Shown here in pieces: positions 1-7,639 of a stretch of 24,836 bases of DNA. The stretch is taken from NCBI GenBank assembly GCA_013214275.1, contig JABSPP010000007.1, positions 1-24,836 on the forward strand. The letters are read 5' to 3'. The position numbers and the translations under genes were made by a program. Source of the stretch: Flavobacteriaceae bacterium. Lineage in GTDB: Bacteria > Bacteroidota > Bacteroidia > Flavobacteriales > Flavobacteriaceae. The notes beneath the pieces were generated by a model that searched no databases, had not been told where the DNA came from, and saw only the letters and a list, made by a program, of their open reading frames with translations. The stretch's first letter is position 1. Each line of letters begins with the position of its first letter.

Positions 1-2
1 GA

Positions 3-875
3 AATACTTATTTTGAAGATGTGGAAGGAATTAATGTAGACAAATATGGTGCGAATAATGAGAAAATTTGGGATTATGTAAACTCCTTTGTCGAGTTCAA
101 CCAATATGCCAATTCCCCAATGGCCAATTACGAAGGAGAGCTTTTCAATTTACCCTTTAATATGAATATCTTTTACCAACTATGTAAGGTAAAATCAGCG
201 GCAGAGGCAAAGAAAAAGATAAAAGTACAGGTAAGAGAATCTGGAATTAAAAGGCCTAAAAATCAGGAAGAACAGGCGACATCTTTGGTTGGTAAAGATA
301 TTTATGAAAAGTTGATTAAAGGCTATACAGAAAAGCAATGGTGCAGAAAAGCAACAGAACTACCTGTCTTTATCATTAAAAGATTACCAGTTCAATTTGC
401 CTATGACAATTATTATTCCAATGACAAATACCAAAGAATTCCCATTGGAGGCTGCAATAAGATGGTTGAAGGATTATTGGGTGGGATTGAAAGAAAAACA
501 GGAATAGATTTCTTTAAAGACAGGGAGATGTATGAACAAATAGCACATCAAATTGTCTTTAAAGGAAAGATAGATGAGTATTTTGACTATCAATTTGGTA
601 AGCTTGAATACAGAAGTCTAGATTTTGAGCATGAACATTTTGAGTTTGGAAAACAACACAAAACGTTGATCACCAGAGAATATCCCAAAGAATGGAAGGA
701 AGGATCTGAATCATACTATCCCGTAAATGATGAAAAGAACTCTTCCATTTATTTACAGTACAAACGTAAGGCTGAGCAAACAGAAAATGTTATCTTTGGC
801 GGCAGATTAGCAGAGTATAAGTATTATGATATGCATCAGGTCATTGCCTCTGCGTTAAGTAAAGTCGAGAAATAA
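3..875 (+). pseudogene. glf: UDP-galactopyranose mutase, 5'-truncated by the window and internally eroded
   Basis: Glf isomerises UDP-galactopyranose to UDP-galactofuranose using reduced FAD. The frame is open from base 3 and lacks the N-terminal FAD-binding GxGxxG part, which lies outside the window. Family signatures are clear: VDKYGA, NLPFNMN, KGYTEKQW, IIKRLPV, TREYP and the C-terminal GRLAEYKYYDMHQV. Compared with Glf sequences I remember, two in-frame pieces are missing. One is the HIFHT block that should follow KYGA (about base 60). The other is about 29 residues between YRSL and HFEFG (about base 640), which normally carries the TRI arginine needed for activity. Several near-invariant positions are also changed: QWG to QWC, GGY to GGC, YQG to YQR and NNYF to NYYS. 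The family is certain; loss of function is inferred. The frame is intact to a normal C-terminus, so it could still be an expressed but divergent protein. Confidence 0.8.
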
Positions 876-962
876 AATAAATGATTGAAGGGTTAGAGAG
901 TAATTATATGGAGTTATAGACCTTCCTGCATTTTGATTAACTATTATTACCAAATTAAAACT

Positions 963-1847
963 ATGAAATTCGAAACACCGAAAATTATTGCAGAAATAGG
1001 ATGCAATCACAAAGGAGATATGTCAATAGCTAAGGAATTATTAGAATTAGCAAAGGCATCTAATGTAGAGGTTGCCAAATTTCAAAAGAGAAATAACAGA
1101 GAACTTTTAACGGAAGAACAATACAATGCACCCCACCCGAACCCAAGAAATTCTTACGGGAATACCTATGGAGAGCATAGAGAGTTTTTAGAGTTTGATG
1201 TGAATCAGCACAAAGAATTGAAGGAGTATTGTGAGGAATTAGGAATCCGATATTCTACCTCAGTTTGGGATGTAACCTCTGCCAAAGAGATTGTTTCTCT
1301 TACTCCTGAATTGATTAAAGTACCTTCTGCGTGCAATAATAATTTTGAAATGTTAAAAGTGCTCCGAGACGAGTATCAAGGAGAAGTTCATTTGTCTTTT
1401 GGAATGACAAGTAAGGATGAAGAAAAAGAAATTATACAGTTTTTTGAAGAAACAAATCAGGCTAAAGATCGCTTGGTAGTTTATTCTTGTACTTCAGGCT
1501 ATCCAGTTCCTTTTCCAGATGTGTGTTTGCTTGAAATATCTCGTTTGAAGAAAGAATATGGAGATCGAGTAAAAGCGATTGGGTTTTCAGGACATCACTT
1601 AGGGATAGCCATTGACAATGCAGCCTACACTTTAGGAGCTACATGGATTGAAAGACATTTCACGAAAGACAGAACATGGAAAGGAACTGACCATGCGGCT
1701 TCTTTAGAGCCAACAGGATTAAGAAAACTTTCCAGAGATATCAAAGCTACTTTTGCTGCGCTTAGGTATAAAAGTGCGGATATATTACCTATAGAACAAG
1801 TTCAAAGAGACAAACTTAAATATAGAAAACAGGAGAAAATTAACTAG
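963..1847 (+). CDS. neuB: NeuB-type nonulosonate (sialic acid family) synthase without SAF domain
   Basis: Members condense phosphoenolpyruvate with a hexosamine or hexose (or its 6-phosphate) to give a nine-carbon acidic sugar. The NeuB TIM-barrel domain spans about residues 6-255, with IAEIGCNHKGD near the N-terminus, AKFQKR, STSVWD, GFSGHH, IERHFT and GTDHAASLEP. At 294 residues it is shorter than classical NeuB (about 345), because the C-terminal antifreeze-like SAF domain is absent; the protein ends soon after the ILPIEQVQR segment. The ATG at 963 is preferred over an in-frame TTG at 933, because the conserved part starts at once after it. The CMP-transferase/HAD gene follows after 5 bases. 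The sequence does not decide whether the product is Neu5Ac, KDN, legionaminate-like or another nonulosonate. Confidence 0.88.
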   Translation: MKFETPKIIAEIGCNHKGDMSIAKELLELAKASNVEVAKFQKRNNRELLTEEQYNAPHPNPRNSYGNTYGEHREFLEFDVNQHKELKEYCEELGIRYSTSVWDVTSAKEIVSLTPELIKVPSACNNNFEMLKVLRDEYQGEVHLSFGMTSKDEEKEIIQFFEETNQAKDRLVVYSCTSGYPVPFPDVCLLEISRLKKEYGDRVKAIGFSGHHLGIAIDNAAYTLGATWIERHFTKDRTWKGTDHAASLEPTGLRKLSRDIKATFAALRYKSADILPIEQVQRDKLKYRKQEKIN

Positions 1848-1852
1848 ATCCA

Positions 1853-2998
1853 ATGAACATAGTATTCATTCCAGCAAGAGGAGGTAGCAAATCAATACCC
1901 TTAAAAAACATCAAAAGTTTTTGCGGTAAGCCACTTGTCTTTTGGGTAGCGAATGCGGCTCTACAGGCTGTGAAAGTGGATAAGATAGTGATTGCTACAG
2001 ATAGTGCTGAAATCAAGGATACTGTAAACGCTCTGAATTTTGAAAAACTAGAGGTGTATGATAGAAACCCTATCAACGCTCAGGACACTTCGTCTACAGA
2101 GAGTGTCATGTTGGAATATATAGGCGCAGCCAAGATAGATCCAGAATCAACGATGATTCTATTGCAGGCCACTTCTCCATTTTTGAAGGCAACAGATATT
2201 GATGAAGGATTGGATCAATTAGCGGCATCTGAAAAGGATTCGTTGTTGAGTTGCGCTAATATCAAAAGGTTTTTTTGGCAGAAAGACGGAAACCCTATGA
2301 ACTATGATTTTAATCATAGGCCTAGACGTCAGGATTTTGATGGTGCATTGATAGAAAATGGAGCTATGTACATCAATAAGGTGAAAAACATAGTGGCTAA
2401 TGAAAATCGATTAAATGGTTCCATAGACATCTACGAGATGCCAGAATATACAATGACCGAGATAGATGAACCCGATGATTGGGTATATGCAGAATACCTG
2501 ATGAAAAAGTATCTCTTGAAAAAAGAGAAAAAAGAGATACAACTTTTTCTAAGTGATGTTGATGGTGTTTTAACCGATGCAGGAATGTACTACACGGAAG
2601 AAGGAGATGAATTGAAAAAGTTCAATACTCGAGATGGGAAAGGTTTTGAATTGTTAAGAAATGCAAATATCAAAACAGGCATCATTACATCAGAGAATAC
2701 GAAGATTGTAGAGAGAAGAGCTCAAAAATTGAAAATTGACTACCTGTATCAAGGAAAAGAGCACGGTGGAAAATTAGCTGCAGCATTGGTAATATGCAAA
2801 GAGTTAAATATTGACCTCAGTGAAGTGGCTTACATAGGAGATGATGTAAATTGTTATGAATTGCTTACCCATGTTGGATACGCAGCATGTCCTGGTGATG
2901 CTGTAGATCAAATTCAATCAATTCCTAATATTTTAAGGCTGAACAGCAAAGGAGGGGAAGGAGCGGTAAGAGAGTTCGTAAACATTCTATTATCATGA
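1853..2998 (+). CDS. neuA: Bifunctional CMP-nonulosonate synthetase / KdsC-like HAD phosphatase
   Basis: Two enzymes are joined in 381 residues. Residues 1-225 are a CTP_transf_3 cytidylyltransferase that activates a nonulosonate as its CMP-sugar: IPARGGSKSIPLKNI at 6-20, an LLQATSP segment at 103-109 and ALIENGAMYI. Residues 228-381 are a HAD phosphatase of the KDO-8-P phosphatase type: nucleophile motif DVDGVLTD at 235-242, ITSEN with Ser280, a candidate motif III Lys307, and IGDD at 328-331. The GDD is followed by VNC where KdsC usually has xND. A fused phosphatase suggests that the neighbouring NeuB makes a 9-phosphate product that must be dephosphorylated before CMP transfer, but the substrate is inferred. 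Animal CMP-sialate synthetase has a similar layout. The stop overlaps the next start (ATGA at 2995). Confidence 0.87.
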   Translation: MNIVFIPARGGSKSIPLKNIKSFCGKPLVFWVANAALQAVKVDKIVIATDSAEIKDTVNALNFEKLEVYDRNPINAQDTSSTESVMLEYIGAAKIDPESTMILLQATSPFLKATDIDEGLDQLAASEKDSLLSCANIKRFFWQKDGNPMNYDFNHRPRRQDFDGALIENGAMYINKVKNIVANENRLNGSIDIYEMPEYTMTEIDEPDDWVYAEYLMKKYLLKKEKKEIQLFLSDVDGVLTDAGMYYTEEGDELKKFNTRDGKGFELLRNANIKTGIITSENTKIVERRAQKLKIDYLYQGKEHGGKLAAALVICKELNIDLSEVAYIGDDVNCYELLTHVGYAACPGDAVDQIQSIPNILRLNSKGGEGAVREFVNILLS

Positions 2999-4038
2999 AC
3001 GTTCCAGCAAGTGAATTTTTAATCTATGGTGTTGCCATCTCTTTAACGTCAAGCAATCCTCAGTTTAAAGATTTTGTAGAGGGAACATTACATAACTATG
3101 TAAATAGAGATCAAGAACAATCAAATTTCAACATTCACATTGCTATTCAGTTTGATGAGAAAGCAGACATAAAGAAAAGTAAATTCAGAATTGGGAATGG
3201 TATTTATTTTGATAATGAACATCAAAAAATAGCATTTAATCATAAACTCTTTACGGGCGAATTTTCAAAAAGAGGGAATGATGCATTAGACATCAAAGGA
3301 GAAGTTCTTAATCCCTTTCCTAATACCATCAAACAAACTGCTAAAGGAATGTTTATAAAAAATTACTCCTACAGCGAAATGTTGTTCCATCAGTTGTATA
3401 GAGAACTTATTTTAATGCCTGTTTTTTGGATTTTAAGGAACAAATTTGGAAAATACTTGATGCATGCTTCGGCAATATCTATCGGGAATGAAAGTCTGGT
3501 TTTTCTTGGAAATGATGGTGTTGGAAAAACAACCATAGCGCTTCAACTTTTACAACAAAAAGACACCTTGTTTTTTGGGGATAATTTTTTGCTGTATGAT
3601 GCGGAAAGAATCTATTCATTTGTAGATACTTTACGAGTTAACAAGAAGGATTGTGATTCTTTTTTAGACGAAAATAAAAAGTCGAAGTACAAGAAAGTCT
3701 TTGAAGGCAAAAGCCGAGTTCATTTCAATTATCACAAGGACTATATCGCAGAAAATTCTATTCCTACTAGCTTTTATGTGCTGATGCAAGGAGAAGAAAA
3801 TGAGAAGCGAAGGATTTCAGAAGATGAATTTATTAATTTCACATTTGGGATCAATAATTTTGTGAAAGAGTTTGATAAATTTAGTTACGCAGCTACATTG
3901 ATATATCTATTTGTAGCCTCAAAGAATATTGTTGAAGAAGAACTCAATGCCCTCAAAAGACTGGTGCAAAAGGATGCGTGCTTTTTGTTGCAGGTGAACA
4001 AGAACTTTAAAGAGTATGCTGATTTACTGATTAAATAA
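2995..4038 (+). CDS. HPr-kinase-like P-loop protein, first of three in tandem
   Basis: A protein of 347 residues with a poorly conserved N-terminal half (about 1-140) and a C-terminal region shaped like the HPr kinase/PEP carboxykinase fold. Visible landmarks in HprK order are a HAS motif at 157-159 before the P-loop, Walker A GNDGVGKTT at 172-180, and FGDN at 194-197 where HprK has ADDD. No membrane segment is seen. Members of this superfamily phosphorylate serine in proteins or small molecules, but the real substrate here is unknown. It is coupled to neuA by an ATGA overlap and is followed 6 bases later by a second protein of the same type, so it belongs to the polysaccharide operon. It could phosphorylate a glycan or sugar, or regulate synthesis; the sequence does not tell. 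It is not canonical HprK, because no HPr-binding motif was recognised. Confidence 0.7.
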   Translation: MNVPASEFLIYGVAISLTSSNPQFKDFVEGTLHNYVNRDQEQSNFNIHIAIQFDEKADIKKSKFRIGNGIYFDNEHQKIAFNHKLFTGEFSKRGNDALDIKGEVLNPFPNTIKQTAKGMFIKNYSYSEMLFHQLYRELILMPVFWILRNKFGKYLMHASAISIGNESLVFLGNDGVGKTTIALQLLQQKDTLFFGDNFLLYDAERIYSFVDTLRVNKKDCDSFLDENKKSKYKKVFEGKSRVHFNYHKDYIAENSIPTSFYVLMQGEENEKRRISEDEFINFTFGINNFVKEFDKFSYAATLIYLFVASKNIVEEELNALKRLVQKDACFLLQVNKNFKEYADLLIK

Positions 4039-4044
4039 AACATT

Positions 4045-5082
4045 ATGATCTTAGTTTTTTCAGAAGTTTGCGTAGTAAAATTGGTCAATTGTCCTCATAA
4101 GATTCAACAATATCTAGAATCAGAAGGGCTCATACATCACTCAATATCTCAAAACAATACTGAAGTTAGCATTGAGGTTCATTTTACGGAAGTAAATGAG
4201 AAAAAGATCCTTCAAAAGCTACACCCTAACGCCTGTTTAACAGAGAAAGGTTTTGCTCTTCACGATGATAAAGAAAAACAAATCTATCCAGATTATAATT
4301 TTCAAGAGAAAGCAATGATTGTCTCTGACTCTGATATTTCAGGATCATTGTTTTGGGATGTTCTTTTTGATCATATTAAGCTCTATTTGTTAAAGAAGAA
4401 TATCGTCACGCTACATGCGGCAGGTCTAAAAAAAGACGCCGAAGCTATCTTGTTTTTTGGCTGGGATGGAACCGGGAAAAGTTCACTGCTCACCGATTCT
4501 TTGTATAACGGATGTCAATATCTAGGAGACGATCGAATCTTCCTTTCTTCAGAAGGAATGGTAGCTCCGTTATTTGTGTCTATCAAACAATTTCATCACG
4601 AGCTTGTACATTACCCTCAACTCACTCAGAAGTTGTCTTTTAAAAAGCGCTTATTTATCAATTGGTCTCAGAAGCTTGATAAAAAGCAGACAAAAATTAA
4701 CTCACTTTTACTGAAGCTATTTCGAAAGTTAAAACTGAATTATGAAGTAATTCCTGTGGCATCTTTAAGCGAATTAGAAAATAGTTTTTCAAAAATGGGT
4801 ACTTCGTTTTACATTAATAAGACCAATGCAGAGGACACCAGAATCGAGCTGGATGAAACCCTATTGCAAAGACTAGCATCGAATGTTGTATATGCAGATG
4901 CTGACCTGTTGAAAAGATACTACACAGCACTTTTTTCCGGAAGGATCAATACCATTGACCGTTTGGATAATTTATACAGACATGTGTACAATATCCTGTC
5001 CAAAACAATAGATACCAAGAATATAAAAAGTATCAATATCAATCATACAACCCACATAAACTGTCGTTTATGGGACAGTTGA
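4045..5082 (+). CDS. HPr-kinase-like P-loop protein, second of three in tandem
   Basis: A protein of 345 residues with the same core as its neighbours: LHAAG at 123-127, Walker A GWDGTGKSS at 139-147 and LGDDRIFL at 160-167, matching the pre-P-loop histidine, P-loop and Asp-Asp of HPr kinase. Of the three, its nucleotide site looks the most canonical. Residues about 190-260 are rich in Lys, Phe and Leu and show no motif I know. The start ATG at 4045 is the only good one near the conserved region and lies 6 bases after the previous stop. Its end overlaps the next gene by 13 bases in another frame. Kinase activity is likely from the intact motifs; the target is unknown. Given its place between CMP-sugar synthesis and the flippase, a glycan-related target is an inference. 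Confidence 0.68.
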   Translation: MILVFSEVCVVKLVNCPHKIQQYLESEGLIHHSISQNNTEVSIEVHFTEVNEKKILQKLHPNACLTEKGFALHDDKEKQIYPDYNFQEKAMIVSDSDISGSLFWDVLFDHIKLYLLKKNIVTLHAAGLKKDAEAILFFGWDGTGKSSLLTDSLYNGCQYLGDDRIFLSSEGMVAPLFVSIKQFHHELVHYPQLTQKLSFKKRLFINWSQKLDKKQTKINSLLLKLFRKLKLNYEVIPVASLSELENSFSKMGTSFYINKTNAEDTRIELDETLLQRLASNVVYADADLLKRYYTALFSGRINTIDRLDNLYRHVYNILSKTIDTKNIKSININHTTHINCRLWDS

Positions 5083-6122
5083 AAGCCAATTTCTCATTAA
5101 ATGGAAGATTGAATTGGGAAGTGCATTCTCTGAAAAAAAGCTGGCTTGAGCAAAATATCAAAGAGTTTAAGTCCTCACATAGCTCTTCATCACCGGGAAA
5201 AATTGATATTTCAATCACCCAAAAGAAACAGCTCGAGATTCCTTCTGACGTCGAGAATGTTTCACAAGGAATTGATGGTTTGTCTGATTGTATTTTTATA
5301 CACGACAAGTATTCTTCTAAGAAGGCCTCTTTTCAAATGACCCACTCTGGGTATATTTTCTTTGTTGAAGAAGGATTTACGTTTTACTATTACGCAGCTT
5401 TGTTAGATGCATTGATCAAACTCATTGCATTTCGTAAAGGAATTGTATCATTGCACGCAAGCGCTATAAAAAAAGACAATTGCGTTTCTATTTTTACTGC
5501 TGGACGACGAATGGGAAAAACAATAATGATTTTGAATATTTTGAATCAGAATAATGATGTGGAGATTTTGGCAGATGATGCTTTAATGATGACTCAAGAA
5601 GGAAAAATCATACCCTATTTGCGAGGAATTGATTTGTTTTCCTATTTGCCAATTCCCATGAGTTATCTAACCTACAGAGAGAAGTTAAAAAGAAAATTAG
5701 CAAGACTTTCTCGGAAGTTTATGCCATTGCCAAATAGAATTACCACCAAAATAATTAATCGGTTTTTCTTGGTGCGTATGAACTTGGCTTCTCATGGTCA
5801 CGGCAGGTCTAGCCAATTCGAATCGGTAGACCGGACCTATATTCTAAAAAAGCATGTAAAATCAGATTCACGTATGAGCGAAATATCAGAAAACAATGCA
5901 AAGAAGTTTATCGGAGAGAGTTCTTATGTTGAAATCAAAGAATATCAGTCACTTTTTGCTCAGGTATGTACTATTTTTCCAGATTCTAGATTTTCAGAAC
6001 TAATCATTTCTTATACCGATTTTCAACGGGAAATAGATCACATTTCTAGTAATACAAAATACGAAGAGTTACTGCTGGCAGAAGATTTTTCAGATATAGA
6101 AAAAATTGCTCTTGTCATATAG
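5070..6122 (+). CDS. HPr-kinase-like protein with altered P-loop, third of three in tandem
   Basis: A protein of 350 residues, more like the second copy than the first around the core: GIVSLHASAIKKD at 124-136 and LADDALMM at 167-174. Its P-loop reads AGRRMGKT at 144-151, where the usual first glycine is alanine and two arginines fill the middle, unlike the GxDGxGK(T/S) of its two neighbours. The Lys-Thr that bind phosphate remain. It may therefore be a weak kinase, have different specificity, or act as a partner of the other two. The start at 5070 overlaps the preceding gene by 13 bases, which suggests translational coupling. It ends 74 bases before the flippase gene. I know no functional precedent for three such genes together and make no functional assignment. 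Confidence 0.62.
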   Translation: MGQLKANFSLNGRLNWEVHSLKKSWLEQNIKEFKSSHSSSSPGKIDISITQKKQLEIPSDVENVSQGIDGLSDCIFIHDKYSSKKASFQMTHSGYIFFVEEGFTFYYYAALLDALIKLIAFRKGIVSLHASAIKKDNCVSIFTAGRRMGKTIMILNILNQNNDVEILADDALMMTQEGKIIPYLRGIDLFSYLPIPMSYLTYREKLKRKLARLSRKFMPLPNRITTKIINRFFLVRMNLASHGHGRSSQFESVDRTYILKKHVKSDSRMSEISENNAKKFIGESSYVEIKEYQSLFAQVCTIFPDSRFSELIISYTDFQREIDHISSNTKYEELLLAEDFSDIEKIALVI

Positions 6123-6196
6123 ATAATCGTTCATGATAAAAGTTCAACACAAATAAGTGTGAATTATAGATCATATATGCTTAATTTTAAAATAAT

Positions 6197-7639
6197 TTGA
6201 AGAATAGTTCACTTACAAAAAACATCTCCCTATATACTGTAGGGCAATTTTTGGCACAAGCCTTGTCCTTTGCATTGCTGCCTATTTATATCAATAAATT
6301 GAGTGTGAGTGAGTATGGTGTTGTAGCTGTTTTTATGGCTGTAGGAACCTTTTTAAATGCCATTATGCAGTATGGGTTTAGTCCTACCTTATTGCGCTAC
6401 TACTTCGATTTTAAGGATGATCCAAAGAAGTTCAACTCTCTCTTTTCGACCTTAATTTTATTTTTAGTTGCAGGAAATATTGCCATTTTAGCCATACTTT
6501 ACCTCATTCATAACTATGTCTATGAGTTATCAATTTCGGGTGTAGAGGTTTCAGATTATATCTATTACGTGCTTGGCTATTCTTTCTTATTTACCTTCCC
6601 CCTATTGAATTTGAGTCTCTTCAGAATCAAAGGAAAAGCAAAAGAATATCTCTTTTTTAATATCACTCAGTTTTTTATTTCACTTGGAGTAATTTATTAT
6701 TTCGTGGTAATTAATGAGGAAGGTGCTCTTGGGAAAATAAAAGGCGATTTTTGGGCGCGAGTTCCACTATTTTTGATCTCCTTTTTTCTATATAAACGAT
6801 ATTTTACGTTAAAGAATCTAAAAGCATCTTATTTAAAAGCATCTCTTCGATTTGGAATTCCACTGATGCTGCAATCCTTATTGTGGTGGGGACTTTATCG
6901 ACTGGATTATTTTCTTATTGAAAATCAACTAGGCTCCGATTACCTTGGATTGTATAATTTAAGCTTCCAGGTATCTTTTGTAATTATAACAGTAGGGATT
7001 TCATTTTCCTTAGGTTGGACTCCACATTTTTTCTCAATTGCCGATAAGAAAAGTACACCAAGACTGTATGGGAACATCATTGGAAATTACATTGCATTTA
7101 TCACTGTTGCTTGCATCTTTATACAAATTGTAGGGTATCATGTCTTTAATGTGATAGGTGGACAAAAATATTTTGAAATTTTTACATTTTTACCATGGCT
7201 GCTTGTGGGGGCTATTTTTCAAAGTAGTTACTATCTCATTCACCAAACTATTCAATATTCTAGAAAAACATGCTCCATTCCTTTGATTTTAGGGTTAGGG
7301 ATTTTAGCCAGCTTCATTTTAGAATACGTTTTCATTAAAGAATACAAGTTATTTGGGATAAGCATCATAAAGATTCTTACTTTTGGATTTGTATTTATAC
7401 TCACGTTTTATGTTGGGCAAAAGCATTATAAAATCCGCGTTCCCCGTGTAAAAATTATAAGTGCCATCATAATCTTGGCTGTAAACTTTGGTATTGGATT
7501 TTTCTTAGATTACGAATTGAGTGATTTCATTATTAAACTTCTAATACTACTAAGCAGTATTGTAATAGTACTTTATTTCTTGCCCTTTTTTAGCTTGAGA
7601 GAAAAGAGTATTTTGTTCAAAAAGTTGAAATTAAGATGA
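6197..7639 (+). CDS. Wzx-type oligosaccharide flippase
   Basis: A polytopic inner-membrane protein of 480 residues in the MOP/polysaccharide-synthase family. It would move undecaprenyl-linked repeat units to the periplasmic face. It begins with the typical first helix (ISLYTVGQFLAQALSFALLP), then SEYGVVAVFM and repeated hydrophobic helices, about 12-14 in total. The start appears to be TTG at 6197: the frame is closed by TAA at 6188, and the first in-frame ATG lies inside the second helix (VFMAVG), so an ATG start would remove helix 1. The 74 bases upstream are the longest gap in the glycan operon. They contain only an imperfect ACAC/GTGT stem and no convincing promoter. The last codons overlap the next gene by 4 bases (ATGA). 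Confidence 0.88.
   Translation: MKNSSLTKNISLYTVGQFLAQALSFALLPIYINKLSVSEYGVVAVFMAVGTFLNAIMQYGFSPTLLRYYFDFKDDPKKFNSLFSTLILFLVAGNIAILAILYLIHNYVYELSISGVEVSDYIYYVLGYSFLFTFPLLNLSLFRIKGKAKEYLFFNITQFFISLGVIYYFVVINEEGALGKIKGDFWARVPLFLISFFLYKRYFTLKNLKASYLKASLRFGIPLMLQSLLWWGLYRLDYFLIENQLGSDYLGLYNLSFQVSFVIITVGISFSLGWTPHFFSIADKKSTPRLYGNIIGNYIAFITVACIFIQIVGYHVFNVIGGQKYFEIFTFLPWLLVGAIFQSSYYLIHQTIQYSRKTCSIPLILGLGILASFILEYVFIKEYKLFGISIIKILTFGFVFILTFYVGQKHYKIRVPRVKIISAIIILAVNFGIGFFLDYELSDFIIKLLILLSSIVIVLYFLPFFSLREKSILFKKLKLR

Noticed and set aside
876..962. Gap between glf and neuB examined for a promoter or a small gene.
   Set aside because: No TAnnTTTG element, no hairpin with T run, and only a 12-codon ATG frame at 881.
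933..962. Upstream TTG start for the neuB gene.
   Set aside because: The extra ten residues do not match the family; ATG 963 leads straight into the conserved IIAEIGCNHKGD region.
6135..6165. Imperfect inverted repeat TTCAACAC-AAATAA-GTGTGAA between the kinase-like cassette and the flippase gene, considered as terminator or attenuator.
   Set aside because: The stem is only 7 bp with a bulged A, has few GC pairs and is not followed by a T run, so it could occur by chance in this AT-rich gap.
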